Source: an uncultured Collinsella sp. (GTDB lineage: Bacteria; Actinomycetota; Coriobacteriia; Coriobacteriales; Coriobacteriaceae). From it: a DNA stretch of 64,000 nucleotides. The stretch is taken from contig CAUCQW010000008.1 of assembly GCA_958445065.1 (NCBI GenBank), positions 36,247-100,246 of the forward strand, written 5' to 3'. Both the position numbers and the translations under genes were made by a program. Below the pieces are notes generated by a model. The model was not told where the DNA came from. It did not search any database and saw only the letters and a list, made by a program, of their open reading frames with translations. Position 1 is the stretch's first letter. Each line of letters opens with the position of its first letter. Below, in pieces: positions 8,809 through 18,365 of the stretch.

Positions 8809-9345
8809 GTGTCTCGTATCGGTAATAAGCCTGTCCAGATTCCCGCCGGAGTCGAAGTGGCAGTCAACGGCAACAACGTTGTCGTCAAGGGCCCCAAGGG
8901 CCAGCTCGAGCTCGATGTCTTTGAGAAGCTCGCTATCAACGTCGAGGACAACGTCCTCACCGTTTCCCGTCCCGACGACGAGCGTGAGACCCGTGCCCGC
9001 CACGGCCTCACCCGCGCCCTCATCCACAACATGGTTGTTGGCGTTTCCGAGGGCTTCGAGAAGAAGCTCGAGCTCGCCGGCGTCGGTTACCGCGTGCAGC
9101 AGAAGGGCAAGAACCTCGAGTTCTCCCTGGGCTTCTCGCACCCCGTGATCGTCGAGGCTCCCGAGGGCATCACCTTCGAGGTTCCCGACAACACCCACGT
9201 GAACGTCAAGGGTATCAACAAGCAGCAGGTCGGTCAGATCGCCGCTGAGATCCGCGGCCATCGTCCTCCCGAGCCTTACAAGGGCAAGGGTATCCACTAC
9301 GTTGGCGAGCACATCCGCCGCAAGCTGGGTAAGGCCGCCAAGTAG
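8809..9345 (+). CDS. rplF: 50S ribosomal protein L6
   Basis: A 178-residue L6 starting at GTG 8809 ([11 protein letters not shown]) behind AAAGGAGAT. The C-terminal [16 protein letters not shown] motif (here [13 protein letters not shown]) is intact; it contacts the sarcin-ricin region and the L7/L12 stalk base. A small hairpin (CCAGCACC / GGTGCTGG, 9371-9392) lies in the 75-nt gap to rplR. Confidence 0.97.
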   Translation: MSRIGNKPVQIPAGVEVAVNGNNVVVKGPKGQLELDVFEKLAINVEDNVLTVSRPDDERETRARHGLTRALIHNMVVGVSEGFEKKLELAGVGYRVQQKGKNLEFSLGFSHPVIVEAPEGITFEVPDNTHVNVKGINKQQVGQIAAEIRGHRPPEPYKGKGIHYVGEHIRRKLGKAAK

Positions 9346-9420
9346 TCGTAACCGACTCACTCGCATAAGACCAGCACCCCGTCAGGTGCTGGCAAGATCA
9401 ACCTTTTTAGGAGTTTACGT

Positions 9421-9789
9421 ATGAACAAGCATAAGGCGAAGCTGGAAGGCCTCAAGCGTCGTCAGCGTCGTGTTCGCGGCAAGGTCTCGGGTACCTCCGA
9501 GCGTCCGCGTCTTCGCGTGACCCGTACTAACGCCAACATCTATGCCCAGATCATCGACGACAGCAAGGGCTCCAGCCTGACGCTCGTCTCTGCCTCGACC
9601 CTCGAGGCCGAGTTCAAGGGCACCCACACCTCGAACAAGGAGGCTGCGGAGAAGGTCGGTCAGCTCGTTGGCAAGCGCGCCATCGAGGCCGGCATCACCA
9701 AGGTCGCCTTCGATCGCGGTGGCCGTATCTACCATGGCCGCGTCAAGGCCCTCGCCGACGGTGCTCGTGCCGCCGGTCTCGAGTTCTAG
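9421..9789 (+). CDS. rplR: 50S ribosomal protein L18
   Basis: A 122-residue L18 with the basic N-terminus ([19 protein letters not shown]) and the C-terminal [20 protein letters not shown] signature. It binds 5S rRNA together with L5. AGGAG lies at 9409-9413. rpsE follows after 14 nt. Confidence 0.97.
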   Translation: MNKHKAKLEGLKRRQRRVRGKVSGTSERPRLRVTRTNANIYAQIIDDSKGSSLTLVSASTLEAEFKGTHTSNKEAAEKVGQLVGKRAIEAGITKVAFDRGGRIYHGRVKALADGARAAGLEF

Positions 9790-9803
9790 GAGGTATGTAG
9801 CAC

Positions 9804-10328
9804 ATGGCTCGTAATCAGAAGCAGCAGCGCGAGGCCTCCGAGTTCGAGGAGCGCGTCGTTTACATCAACCGCGTGTCGAAGACCGTCAAGGGTGGTCGTC
9901 GCATGAGCCTCGTCGCTCTCGTCGTCGTTGGCGACGGCAAGGGCAACGTCGGCGTTGGCATGGGCAAGTCCGCTGAGGTGCCCATGGCCATCTCCAAGGC
10001 ATCTCTCGATGCCAAGAAGAACATGTTCCACGTGCCGGTGACCGAGCAGGGCACCATCCCGCACGAGGTTCTCGGCCACTTTGGTGCCGGCCGCATCATC
10101 ATCAAGCCCGCTGTCGAGGGTACCGGCGTTATCGCCGGCGGCGCTGTGCGTCCCCTCTTTGAGCTTGCTGGCATCAAGAACGTCCTGTCCAAGTCCCTCG
10201 GTACCGACAACGGCCTCAACATCATCAAGGCTGCCGTCGAGGGCCTCAAGGAGCTCTCCAGCCCTGAGGACGTCGCGGCTCGCCGTGGCCTGACGGTCTC
10301 CGAGATGTTCGTCGGTAAGGAGAACTAA
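9804..10328 (+). CDS. rpsE: 30S ribosomal protein S5
   Basis: A 174-residue S5. The double-stranded RNA-binding N-terminal domain ([19 protein letters not shown]) is followed by the [14 protein letters not shown] loop and the C-terminal domain. It sits at the mRNA entry channel and affects decoding accuracy. The ATG follows AGGAGGT at 9788-9794, overlapping the end of rplR. Confidence 0.97.
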   Translation: MARNQKQQREASEFEERVVYINRVSKTVKGGRRMSLVALVVVGDGKGNVGVGMGKSAEVPMAISKASLDAKKNMFHVPVTEQGTIPHEVLGHFGAGRIIIKPAVEGTGVIAGGAVRPLFELAGIKNVLSKSLGTDNGLNIIKAAVEGLKELSSPEDVAARRGLTVSEMFVGKEN

Positions 10329-10330
10329 GC

Positions 10331-10513
10331 ATGGCTGACACCATCAAGATCAAGCAGGTCCGCAGCACCAACGGTTGCAAGCAGGACCAGGTCCGTACTG
10401 TCCGTGCCCTCGGTCTCCACAGGATCCGCGAGGTTCGCGAGATTGCTGACAACGAGTCCGTCCGCGGCATGATCTTCAAGGTCAAGCACCTTGTCGAGAT
10501 TGTAGAGGAGTAG
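10331..10513 (+). CDS. rpmD: 50S ribosomal protein L30
   Basis: A 60-residue bacterial-length L30 with IKIKQVRSTNGCKQDQ and LGLHRIREVREI. It starts 2 nt after rpsE, so translation is probably coupled; AAGGAG lies at 10317-10322. rplO follows after 3 nt. Confidence 0.95.
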   Translation: MADTIKIKQVRSTNGCKQDQVRTVRALGLHRIREVREIADNESVRGMIFKVKHLVEIVEE

Positions 10514-10516
10514 CAA

Positions 10517-10966
10517 ATGCAGCTTCACGATCTTACTCCCGCGCCCGGTTCCACCAAGAACCGCAAGCGCGTCGGCCGTGGCAATTCTTCGGGTCACGGC
10601 ACCACTTCTGGCCGCGGTCAGAAGGGCCAGGGTTCCCGCTCTGGCGGCACCAAGGGTGCCGGCTTCGAGGGTGGCCAGACTCCGCTGGCTATGCGCCTGC
10701 CCAAGCTTCCGGGCTTCCGTAACCCCCGTCGTATCGAGTACACCGCTGTTAACGTTGAGCGTCTCGAGCGTAAGTTCGAGGACGGCGCTGTGATCGACGG
10801 TGCCGCTCTTAAGGCCGCTCGCATCACCAAGAGCGAGTTCGAGCCCGTCAAGGTGCTCGGCAATGGTGAGCTCACCAAGAAGTTCACGGTCAAGGTCGAC
10901 AAGGTCAGCGCTTCTGCGCAGGCCAAGATCGAGGCCGCCGGCGGAAAGGTCGAGCTGCCGTGCTAA
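10517..10966 (+). CDS. rplO: 50S ribosomal protein L15
   Basis: A 149-residue L15 with the glycine-rich basic N-terminus ([24 protein letters not shown]) that threads into 23S rRNA. Its last 7 nt overlap the GTG start of secY, suggesting coupled translation. Confidence 0.97.
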   Translation: MQLHDLTPAPGSTKNRKRVGRGNSSGHGTTSGRGQKGQGSRSGGTKGAGFEGGQTPLAMRLPKLPGFRNPRRIEYTAVNVERLERKFEDGAVIDGAALKAARITKSEFEPVKVLGNGELTKKFTVKVDKVSASAQAKIEAAGGKVELPC

Positions 10967-12246
10967 ATGGTCTTAAGAATGCTTTCCGCATCAAAGAATT
11001 GCGCGAAAAGATTCTTTTTACCATAGCTATGCTCGTCGTGTACCGCATTGGTGCGCACGTTCCTGTGCCCGGCATTCCCTTCCAGGGGATGCTGGGCCTT
11101 TTCTCGACCGATAACAATTCGGTCGCCGCAGGTGCTATGGCCCTCCTGAATCTTTTCTCTGGCGGCGCGTTGAGCTATGTGTCGGTGTTTTCGCTGGGCA
11201 TCATGCCTTACATCACCAGCTCGATCATCCTCCAGATGCTCCAGGCCGTCGTGCCTTCCCTGCATGAGCTTGCCCGCGAGGGCGAGGTCGGTCAGACCAA
11301 GATTACGCAGTATTCGCGTTACCTCACCCTGGCTCTGGCAATCCTCAACTCCGTGGGTTACCTCTTCCTCTTTAAGAGCTTCGGCATCAGCTTCAATGGC
11401 GCCGGCGCTCCCGAGATCATCTTCGACCTCATGATCGTCGGTACGCTCACCGCGGGCGCCATGCTGATCATGTGGATTGGTGAGCTCATCACCCAGCGCG
11501 GTATCGGCAATGGCATGTCGCTGATCATCTTCGCGAACATCATGGCCGGTCTGCCGCAGGCTATCTTCTCCAGCACCGAGGGCAATGCCGGTGGCATCAT
11601 CACCATGGTGATCATCTGCGCCATCATCCTGCTGGTTATCCCGCTGATTGTTTTCCTTGAGCGCGGCCAGCGCCGCATCCCGGTCTCCTACGCTAAGCGC
11701 GTCGTGGGCCGTCGCATGATGGGTGGCCAGACCACCTACCTGCCCATCAAGGTCAACACCGCGGGTGTCGTGCCGATCATCTTCGCTTCGGCGCTGCTGT
11801 ACTTCCCGGCTCAGATTGCCGTGTTCTTCCCCGGCATCGGCTGGATTCAGGCAGTTGCCTCCGCGCTTTCGACCGGTTGGCTCAACTGGGTGCTTAACGT
11901 TGTCCTCATCGTGTTCTTCGCGTACTTCTACACCTCCATGGTGTTCAACCCCGATGACACGGCCGATAACCTTAAGAAGCAGGGCGGCTTTATTCCGGGC
12001 GTGCGTCCGGGTAGGGCTACCGCGGCCTACATCAAGAACGCGCTCAACAAGATCACGCTTCCCAGCGCTGTCTTTTTGGCGCTCATCGCCATCGTGCCTT
12101 CGATCATCTTCTCCTTCACGGGTAACCATCTGATCCAGGCATTTGGCGGCACGTCCATCCTCATCATGGTCGGCGTCGTGCTCGACACGGTCGATAAGCT
12201 CGAAGGCCAGATCAAGATGTATGATTACGATGGATTCTTTAAATAG
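10960..12246 (+). CDS. secY: Preprotein translocase subunit SecY
   Basis: A 428-residue polytopic membrane protein, the core channel of the Sec translocon, with about ten hydrophobic segments. Recognisable blocks are the plug region ([29 protein letters not shown]), [15 protein letters not shown] and the cytosolic loop [16 protein letters not shown]. The frame starts at GTG 10960, inside the end of rplO, behind GGAAAGG at 10942-10948. The nearby ATG at 10967 is in another frame. It works with SecA, encoded at 32921. Confidence 0.96.
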   Translation: MLNGLKNAFRIKELREKILFTIAMLVVYRIGAHVPVPGIPFQGMLGLFSTDNNSVAAGAMALLNLFSGGALSYVSVFSLGIMPYITSSIILQMLQAVVPSLHELAREGEVGQTKITQYSRYLTLALAILNSVGYLFLFKSFGISFNGAGAPEIIFDLMIVGTLTAGAMLIMWIGELITQRGIGNGMSLIIFANIMAGLPQAIFSSTEGNAGGIITMVIICAIILLVIPLIVFLERGQRRIPVSYAKRVVGRRMMGGQTTYLPIKVNTAGVVPIIFASALLYFPAQIAVFFPGIGWIQAVASALSTGWLNWVLNVVLIVFFAYFYTSMVFNPDDTADNLKKQGGFIPGVRPGRATAAYIKNALNKITLPSAVFLALIAIVPSIIFSFTGNHLIQAFGGTSILIMVGVVLDTVDKLEGQIKMYDYDGFFK

Positions 12247-12264
12247 GCTAGAGGAGGATTGCTC

Positions 12265-12891
12265 ATGAACCTCGTATTGCTCGGAGCTCCGGGTGCCGGT
12301 AAGGGCACCGTCGCACAGGAGCTCGTCGCCGAGTTTGGCGTCGCCCACATTTCCACGGGCGACCTGCTGCGTGCTGCCGTCAAGGGTGGCACCGAGCTTG
12401 GTATTCAGGCTAAGAAGTACATGGACGCTGGCGAGCTCGTTCCCGACCAGCTCGTGATCGACCTTGTCAAGGAGCGCCTTGCCGCCGATGACGCCCAGCA
12501 GGGCTTCATCCTCGACGGCTTCCCGCGCAACACCGCCCAGGCTGTGACGCTCGATTCCGAGCTCTCCGCCATGGGTCGCGAGATCGACTGTGCCCTTCTG
12601 GTCGATGTGGCCCCCGAGGTCATTATCGATCGTCTGTCTTCGCGTCGCACCTGCCGCGCATGCGGTTACACCGGCACTGCTGCCGATGCTACCTGCCCCA
12701 AGTGTGGCGGCGAGATGTATCAGCGCGACGACGACAAGCCCGAGACCATCAAGAACCGTCTCGACGTCTACGAGAAGTCCACGAGCCCGCTCGTCGACTA
12801 CTATCGTGGCCAGGGTCTGCTCAAGTCGGTCAACGGTGACCAGGCTCGCGAGACCGTGTACGGGGATGTCAAAGAGGCTCTCGGTCTATGA
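12265..12891 (+). CDS. adk: Adenylate kinase
   Basis: A 208-residue long-form adenylate kinase (ATP + AMP = 2 ADP). It has the P-loop GAPGAGKGT near the N-terminus, the AMP-binding FPRNTAQA block, and a lid with four cysteines (CRACGY, CPKCGG) that should bind zinc. The ATG at 12265 fits AGAGGAGG at 12250-12257; the in-frame TTG six nt earlier is too close to that site. Its TGA stop overlaps the map start (ATGA); it is one of only three TGA stops in the window. Confidence 0.96.
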   Translation: MNLVLLGAPGAGKGTVAQELVAEFGVAHISTGDLLRAAVKGGTELGIQAKKYMDAGELVPDQLVIDLVKERLAADDAQQGFILDGFPRNTAQAVTLDSELSAMGREIDCALLVDVAPEVIIDRLSSRRTCRACGYTGTAADATCPKCGGEMYQRDDDKPETIKNRLDVYEKSTSPLVDYYRGQGLLKSVNGDQARETVYGDVKEALGL

Positions 12892-13676
12892 TCAAGATTA
12901 AGTCTGCAACGCAAATCGAGCAGATGAAGAAGGCAGGAGCGCTATCTAAGATGGCGCTCCGCCACGTTGGAGCCATGGTGCGCCCCGGCGTTTCGACTTT
13001 TGAGCTCGATCAGCTCGCGGAGCAGATTATCCGCATGCATGGCGGCACCCCGGCCTTTAAGGGCTACGGCGGGTTCCCGGGAACCATCTGCGCATCGATC
13101 AACGATGCCGTGGTTCACGGTATTCCCAACCCCGACATGATCCTGCGCGATGGCGATATCATCTCCATTGATACGGGAGCTGTCGTTGACGGTTGGGTCG
13201 GCGATAACGCTTGGACGTTTTTCGTCGGCACCCCCACGCCCGAAGCCAAGGCTTTGTGCGAGGTCACGCGCGATTGCCTTAAGGCTGCCATCGAGCAGGC
13301 TGTTCCCGGTAACCATATCGGGGACGTCGGTTATGCCGTTCAGTCCCTCGCCGAGTCTCACGGTTACGGCGTGCTTCGCGATTATGTGGGCCATGGCATT
13401 GGCCGCGTGATGCACGAGGACCCCAACGTTCCTAACTATGGAAAGAAGGGGAGGGGCGTTCGCCTCCAGGCCGGCATGGTCATTGCCATCGAGCCGATGG
13501 TTACGATGGGTTCCAACCATGTGAGCACGGGCTCCGACGGTTGGATCGTCACGACCAACGACCACCTGCCCGCCGCGCACTACGAGAACACCGTCGCCAT
13601 TACCAATGACGGCCCGGTGATTCTCACCACGGATGCGCAAGGTGCTTGGTGTTCGCTCCAAGGCGGAGAAATGTAA
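12888..13676 (+). CDS. map: Type I methionine aminopeptidase
   Basis: A 262-residue enzyme that removes the initiator methionine. The pita-bread metal ligands are all present: D in SIDTGAV, D in VGDNAWTF, H in GHGIGRVMHE, E in IEPMV and E in HYENTVA, with the substrate-binding His in AVVHGIPN. It overlaps adk by 4 nt. Its stop codon lies inside the left arm of a long palindrome (13668-13796). Confidence 0.96.
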   Translation: MIKIKSATQIEQMKKAGALSKMALRHVGAMVRPGVSTFELDQLAEQIIRMHGGTPAFKGYGGFPGTICASINDAVVHGIPNPDMILRDGDIISIDTGAVVDGWVGDNAWTFFVGTPTPEAKALCEVTRDCLKAAIEQAVPGNHIGDVGYAVQSLAESHGYGVLRDYVGHGIGRVMHEDPNVPNYGKKGRGVRLQAGMVIAIEPMVTMGSNHVSTGSDGWIVTTNDHLPAAHYENTVAITNDGPVILTTDAQGAWCSLQGGEM

Positions 13677-13796
13677 AAGTCGCCGCCTCCTGATGCCCAA
13701 CCTCGCCTTTCAATTTCGAAGGCATGACCCCAAGGTCTATGCCTTCTCATTTCAAGGCGATCTTGGGCATCAGGGAACGGCTTTGTTTTACATTTC
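13668..13796. repeat. Long palindrome spanning the map stop codon
   Basis: Outer arms GAAATGTAAAA (13668-13678) and TTTTACATTTC (13786-13796) enclose an inner hairpin with arms CCTGATGCCCAA (13689-13700) and TTGGGCATCAGG (13763-13774). Inside that are CGCCTT/AAGGCG and GAAGGCAT/ATGCCTTC. The structure separates the spc part from infA. It may end or process the upstream transcript, or be a remnant of a small mobile element. Confidence 0.75.
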
Positions 13797-13908
13797 AAAT
13801 GTAACAAGTTCCACTTAGTTGTGGAGCCATTACGAAGTTATTACGATGCGTACATACGTGTTGTAGAATACTCAATCGCTGTCGTTTTCTAGAGAAAGAT
13901 GATTGCTT

Positions 13909-14127
13909 GTGAAGAAGGAAGACGCAATTGAGCTTGAGGGTACGGTAAAGGAACCGCTGCCCAATGCCATGTTTAAGGTCGAGCTCGAGAACGGTCATTC
14001 GGTTCTGTGCAACATTTCTGGCAAGATCCGAATGAATTACATCCGCATTCTCCCCGGTGACAGGGTTGTCGTGGAGCTTTCCCCGTACGACCTGACCCGC
14101 GGCCGCATCACCTATCGCTATAAATAG
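13909..14127 (+). CDS. infA: Translation initiation factor IF-1
   Basis: A 72-residue S1-fold protein nearly identical to typical IF-1 ([45 protein letters not shown]). The best start is GTG 13909, two codons after an in-frame TTG, preceded by AGAAAGATG. It occupies the ribosomal A site during initiation. A weak promoter (TAGAAT at 13864-13869) may serve infA and the alpha operon genes after the palindrome. Confidence 0.95.
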   Translation: MKKEDAIELEGTVKEPLPNAMFKVELENGHSVLCNISGKIRMNYIRILPGDRVVVELSPYDLTRGRITYRYK

Positions 14128-14277
14128 CGGCACGCATACACGCACTCCATTTCCGGCTGCAGGCTTAGCTCAACCTACGGTCGGATTGTGTGTGAAGACC
14201 AGCCATAGTTTTAAACGCCTGCGGCTGGGCGAGTAGATAGTAGGGAAGTAGTTTGAGCGCTACCGAAAGGAAGAACG

Positions 14278-14391
14278 ATGAAGGTACGTCCTTCGGTCAA
14301 GAAGATGTGCGATAAGTGCAAAATCATTAGGCGCCATGGCAAGGTCCTCGTCATTTGCGAGAACCCCCGTCATAAGCAGCGTCAGGGTTAA
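14278..14391 (+). CDS. rpmJ: 50S ribosomal protein L36
   Basis: A 37-residue protein, [19 protein letters not shown] at the N-terminus, with three Cys and a late His (CDKC, C, H): the zinc-binding form of L36. AAGGAAG precedes the ATG. It lies 150 nt after infA and 14 nt before rpsM. Confidence 0.96.
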   Translation: MKVRPSVKKMCDKCKIIRRHGKVLVICENPRHKQRQG

Positions 14392-14405
14392 GAGAGGAGA
14401 CTACG

Positions 14406-14780
14406 TTGGCCCGTATTAATGGTGTCGACCTCCCGCGTGAGAAGCGCGTTGAGATCGGTCTGACCTACATTTACGGCATCGGCCGCACCACTGCGACGAA
14501 GATCTGCGTCGAGTGCAACGTTAACGTGGATACGCGCGTTAAGGACCTCACCGAGGATGAGGTTAACGCCATCCGCGATTATATCGATAAGAACCAGATC
14601 ATGGTTGAGGGCGACCTCCGCCGTGAGCGCAACCAGAACGTCAAGCGCCTTATGGACATCGGCTGCAACCGCGGCCTTCGTCACCGCAAGGGCCTCCCGG
14701 TCCGCGGCCAGCGCACCCACACTAACGCTCGTACCCGCAAGGGCCCGAAGCGTCAGATCGGTGCTAAGAAGAAGAAATAA
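14406..14780 (+). CDS. rpsM: 30S ribosomal protein S13
   Basis: A 124-residue S13 ([36 protein letters not shown]) whose basic tail reaches the P-site tRNA. It starts at TTG 14406, a rare start for a ribosomal protein, preceded by GAGAGGAG at 14392-14399; no ATG or GTG fits the conserved N-terminus. Confidence 0.96.
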   Translation: MARINGVDLPREKRVEIGLTYIYGIGRTTATKICVECNVNVDTRVKDLTEDEVNAIRDYIDKNQIMVEGDLRRERNQNVKRLMDIGCNRGLRHRKGLPVRGQRTHTNARTRKGPKRQIGAKKKK

Positions 14781-14794
14781 GGAGCGCTAGATAG

Positions 14795-15199
14795 ATGGCT
14801 ACTGCTAAGAAGAACGTTCGCGCTGCCCGTCTGAAGCGCGCGGACCGTAAGAACATTTCCGTGGGCCAGGCTCACATTCGTTCTACGTTCAACAACACGA
14901 TCGTTTCGATCACCGATCCCCAGGGCAACGTCATTTCCTGGAAGTCGGCTGGCCAGGTGGGCTTCAAGGGCTCCCGTAAGTCCACGCCGTTCGCTGCCCA
15001 GATGGCTGCCGAGGCTGCTGCCAAGCAGGCCATGGAGCACGGTATGAAGAAGGTTTCCGTCTTCGTCAAGGGCCCCGGCTCCGGTCGTGAGACCGCCATC
15101 CGCTCCCTCCAGGCTGCTGGCCTCGAGGTCTCGAGCATCCAGGACAAGACCCCCATTCCGCACAACGGCTGCCGCCCCAAGAAGCGTCGCCGCGTGTAA
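14795..15199 (+). CDS. rpsK: 30S ribosomal protein S11
   Basis: A 134-residue S11 with [17 protein letters not shown] and the C-terminal [18 protein letters not shown]. It lies on the 30S platform near the mRNA exit. AAGGAG lies at 14779-14784; 14 nt separate it from rpsM. Confidence 0.97.
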   Translation: MATAKKNVRAARLKRADRKNISVGQAHIRSTFNNTIVSITDPQGNVISWKSAGQVGFKGSRKSTPFAAQMAAEAAAKQAMEHGMKKVSVFVKGPGSGRETAIRSLQAAGLEVSSIQDKTPIPHNGCRPKKRRRV

Positions 15200-15218
15200 C
15201 TGAAAGGATCGTATCAAT

Positions 15219-15815
15219 ATGGCAATCGACAGGACTCCTGTTCTTAAGCGCTGCCGTCAGCTCGGGATCGATCCCGCTGAGCTCGGTTACAGCAGCAAGA
15301 AGGAATCTATCCGTCAGCCCAAGCGCCGTCGCAAGGAATCTGAGTACGGCATGCAGCTGCGCGAGAAGCAGAAGGTCAAGTTCATCTATGGCGTTCTGGA
15401 GAAGCAGTTCCACGGCTACTTCAACAAGGCCCGTAAGATGAACGGCGTCACCGGTGAGAACCTCATGATCATTCTTGAGTCTCGCCTCGACAACGTCGTC
15501 TTCCGTCTTGGCTTCGCCCGCACCCGCAAAGAGGCTCGTCAGTCCGTCCGTCACGGTCACTTCACCGTGAACGGCAAGCGCGTGGACATCCCGTCCTACC
15601 GCGTCAAGGCCGGCGACGTCGTCGCTGTCGGCGAGAAGTTCCGTGACCTCCTCCCCATCAAGGAGGCCCTGATTTCCTCCGAGCGCTTTGAGGTCCCTGG
15701 CTGGCTCGAGGTCGATATCGAGAAGCTGTCTGGTAACGTGCTCGCTCTGCCGACGCGTGAGCAGATCAGCGGTGATATCAACGAGCAGCTCATCGTCGAG
15801 CTCTACTCTAAGTAG
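15219..15815 (+). CDS. rpsD: 30S ribosomal protein S4
   Basis: A 198-residue S4 with a C-terminal S4 RNA-binding domain (RLDNVVFRLGFARTRKEARQ). It has no N-terminal zinc cysteines, so it is the C-minus form. It is a primary 16S rRNA binder and the autoregulator of the alpha operon in E. coli. AAAGGAT precedes the ATG. Confidence 0.97.
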   Translation: MAIDRTPVLKRCRQLGIDPAELGYSSKKESIRQPKRRRKESEYGMQLREKQKVKFIYGVLEKQFHGYFNKARKMNGVTGENLMIILESRLDNVVFRLGFARTRKEARQSVRHGHFTVNGKRVDIPSYRVKAGDVVAVGEKFRDLLPIKEALISSERFEVPGWLEVDIEKLSGNVLALPTREQISGDINEQLIVELYSK

Positions 15816-15847
15816 TCCATCCGGGCTGCTGAGGCTGGAGGTAATAC

Positions 15848-16789
15848 ATGTCAGAATTCATTAGGCCTCAGGTTCAGGTCGAAGAGATCAACGAGACGTC
15901 TGCTCGTGTCTCCGTCGAGCCGCTCGAGCGTGGCTACGGCGATACGCTGGGTAACTCCCTTCGTCGCGTTCTTCTGTCCTCGCTCGAGGGTGCCGCCGTC
16001 GAGGCTATTCAGATCGATGGCGCGCAGCACGAGTTCATGACCATCCCTAACATGGTCGAGGATGTCACCGACATCGTCCTGAATGTCAAGGGTCTTGTCT
16101 TCAGGGCTCTCGGCACGACCGACGAGGCGACCGCCACCATTTCGGTTGACGGCCCCTGCGAGGTCACCGGTGCGGACTTCTTTATTCCGTCCGAGTTTGA
16201 GCTGGTCAACCCCGAGCAGCACATCGCTACGCTCACCGAGGGTGGCCATCTCACCATGAGCATGCGCATCGGCTATGGCCGCGGCTATGTTTCTGGCGAG
16301 GCCAACAAACGCGACAACGATCCCATCGGTGTGATCCACGTCGACTCGCTGTACTCGCCGGTTTCCCGTTGCGCCAAGCTCGTTGAGGCTTGCCGTGTCG
16401 GTCAGCACACCGACTACGACCGCCTTGTCCTCGAGATCGAGACCAACGGCTCCATCGCCCCGCGCGACGCCGTGGTCCAGGCTGCCAATATCATTAACCA
16501 GCATATGGCTGCCTTTATGAACCTTGCCGAGACCCCCGAGGTCGAGGAGGAGGCTTCGATCTTCGCTCCCGAGGTCACCAACGACAACGCTGAGCTGGAC
16601 AAGCAGATCGAGGATCTGGACCTTTCCGTCCGTTCTTACAACTGCCTTAAGCGCGCCAGCATTCACTCGGTCCGTCAGCTCGTTGAGTTCTCGGAGAACG
16701 ATCTGCTCAACATCCGTAACTTCGGTGTTAAGTCGATCGAGGAAGTGAAGGACAAGCTTGAGTCCATGGGCCTGAGCCTGAAGGCTTAA
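15848..16789 (+). CDS. rpoA: RNA polymerase subunit alpha
   Basis: A 313-residue alpha subunit. The N-terminal dimerisation domain has VEPLERGYGDTLGNSLRRVLL. A short acidic linker is followed by the C-terminal domain (DLSVRSYNCLKRASIHSV, LLNIRNFGVKSIEEVKDKL) that contacts UP elements and activators. TGGAGG lies at 15836-15841. Confidence 0.97.
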   Translation: MSEFIRPQVQVEEINETSARVSVEPLERGYGDTLGNSLRRVLLSSLEGAAVEAIQIDGAQHEFMTIPNMVEDVTDIVLNVKGLVFRALGTTDEATATISVDGPCEVTGADFFIPSEFELVNPEQHIATLTEGGHLTMSMRIGYGRGYVSGEANKRDNDPIGVIHVDSLYSPVSRCAKLVEACRVGQHTDYDRLVLEIETNGSIAPRDAVVQAANIINQHMAAFMNLAETPEVEEEASIFAPEVTNDNAELDKQIEDLDLSVRSYNCLKRASIHSVRQLVEFSENDLLNIRNFGVKSIEEVKDKLESMGLSLKA

Positions 16790-16819
16790 TGCTTCGCATA
16801 TTTGAGGAGAAACTAGACC

Positions 16820-17287
16820 ATGCGTCATAACGTTAAGAAGGGCCTGAAGCTCGGCACCGATGCGAGCCACACCAAGGCCATGAAGAAGAGCCTTGCTAAG
16901 GCCCTCTTCGAGAACGACCGCATCAAGACCACCGAGACCCGCGCTAAGGCGCTGCGTTCGGTCGTCGATCCGATCATCACCTGGGCCAAGAAGGGCGACC
17001 TGCACTCTCGTCGTCTGGCTATCGCCAAGCTCGGCGATAAGCAGCTCGTTGCCGAGATCTTCGACAAGGCTGCTCAGGGCATGTGGCAGGACCGCAACGG
17101 CGGTTACACCCGCATCATGAAGCTCGGTAACCGCAAGGGCGACAACGCTCCCATCGTTATCATGGAGCTCGTCACCGAGCCTTGCACGCCTAAGGCTAAG
17201 AAGGCTGCTCCGGCCCCCAAGAAGGCCGCTGCTCCCAAGAAGGTCGAGGCTGCCGAGGAGGCTCCTGCTGAGGAGACCGCTGAGTAG
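16820..17287 (+). CDS. rplQ: 50S ribosomal protein L17 with Ala/Lys/Glu-rich tail
   Basis: The first ~118 residues are a normal L17 (HNVKKGLKLGTDASHTKAM, RLAIAKLGDK, GGYTRIMKLGNRKGDNAPI). About 35 further residues form a low-complexity tail of KKAAPAPKK- and EEAPAEE-type repeats. Such tails occur in other actinobacterial L17 proteins; the function is unknown. It is the last gene of the ribosomal run and is followed by a strong terminator. Confidence 0.95.
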   Translation: MRHNVKKGLKLGTDASHTKAMKKSLAKALFENDRIKTTETRAKALRSVVDPIITWAKKGDLHSRRLAIAKLGDKQLVAEIFDKAAQGMWQDRNGGYTRIMKLGNRKGDNAPIVIMELVTEPCTPKAKKAAPAPKKAAAPKKVEAAEEAPAEETAE

Positions 17288-17313
17288 ACAATCCGTCTGC
17301 ATAGGCTATATTC

Positions 17314-17344
17314 GAGGGGTACGTTCGCGTACCCCTCTTTTTTT
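17314..17344 (+). terminator. Strong intrinsic terminator of the ribosomal operon
   Basis: A perfect 10-bp stem GAGGGGTACG / CGTACCCCTC with a TTCG loop is followed by seven T. It lies 26 nt after rplQ. Confidence 0.92.
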
Positions 17345-17379
17345 GTCGAAATGCCATTGCCTGTTTGTTGGGAGCGTCC

Positions 17380-18204
17380 ATGACCGCGCCGTCTGATTTC
17401 AATTTGATTCCTGAGCTCGATGCCACGCTCGTTTTCCGCGTGGCCTACGATGGCTCGTCCTACAGCGGCTTTGCCGAGCAGCCCGGTCAGACGACGGTTG
17501 CGGGCGAGTTACGCCGCGCTATCGAGACGCTCCTGCGCCGCCCGATCGACCTGACGTGTGCGGGGCGTACCGATGCCGGCGTGCATGCGGTGGCACAGTT
17601 CATCAGCGTGCCCGTAACGGACGCTGAGTTGGCTTTGACGCGCCGTAGGTGGCTGAGGGCTATGGATGCCCTCCTGCCCAAAGATATCGCCATAAACGAG
17701 GTCTACAAGGCCCGTAAAGGCTTTTCTGCACGCTTTGATGCGCGTTCCCGTACGTATACATACCGTATTGCCGATCGCGACGCGCGCCCTGTGCTTTCGC
17801 GCGGTGCGGTGTGGTGGCATCGCTACTCATTGGATGTTGAGGCGATGTCTGCGGCCTGTCCCGCGCTGCTGGGCGAGCAGGACTTCAAGAGCTTTTGCAA
17901 GGTGGCGTCTGCTGTGGGCAAGCCCACGCACCGCTGCGTGATGCGTGCCGAGTTTGGCCATGAGGTTGCGTTTGGCGAGGACATCCTGACGTTTACCATC
18001 GAGGGCAATGCGTTTCTGCATTCGATGGTCCGCACGATCGTGGGCACGCTTGTCGAGATTGGCATGCATCGCCGTGAACCCGAGTGGATGCGCGAGGTCA
18101 TCGATGCTTGCGACCGTACCGCTGCGGGCCCCACGGCTCCTGCCTGCGGCCTTACGTTTATGGGCGTGGATTACGATCCCGCCGAGCTTGTCGTGCTCGA
18201 CTAG
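17380..18204 (+). CDS. truA: tRNA pseudouridine(38-40) synthase TruA
   Basis: A 274-residue pseudouridine synthase. The catalytic aspartate lies in GRTDAGVHA, and the N-terminal YDGSSYSGFAEQPGQTTV and the later FLHSMVRTIVGTLVEIG blocks are family hallmarks. It modifies the anticodon stem-loop of many tRNAs. The chosen ATG at 17380 has GGGAG at 17370-17374; the in-frame TTGs at 17365 and 17368 have no ribosome site. It follows rplQ as in many Gram-positive genomes but beyond a terminator. Confidence 0.95.
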   Translation: MTAPSDFNLIPELDATLVFRVAYDGSSYSGFAEQPGQTTVAGELRRAIETLLRRPIDLTCAGRTDAGVHAVAQFISVPVTDAELALTRRRWLRAMDALLPKDIAINEVYKARKGFSARFDARSRTYTYRIADRDARPVLSRGAVWWHRYSLDVEAMSAACPALLGEQDFKSFCKVASAVGKPTHRCVMRAEFGHEVAFGEDILTFTIEGNAFLHSMVRTIVGTLVEIGMHRREPEWMREVIDACDRTAAGPTAPACGLTFMGVDYDPAELVVLD

Positions 18205-18365
18205 GGGAGGGCTCGACGCGTCGTGCGTCGACACCCGTCATCTGTGGGCTGCGCGTGTGCAACATCTGTTCTTGGCGTGCAATACAACCGGTGTCTCATT
18301 GCTTTTATTGCCGGGGTGTACCATGAACCACGGTTTGGTTCATTGCTGTCGAGAGGACGGATAAC

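Noticed and set aside
10967..10969. ATG as the secY start
   Set aside because: It is 7 nt after the GTG and in a different frame; the conserved SecY N-terminus reads from GTG 10960.
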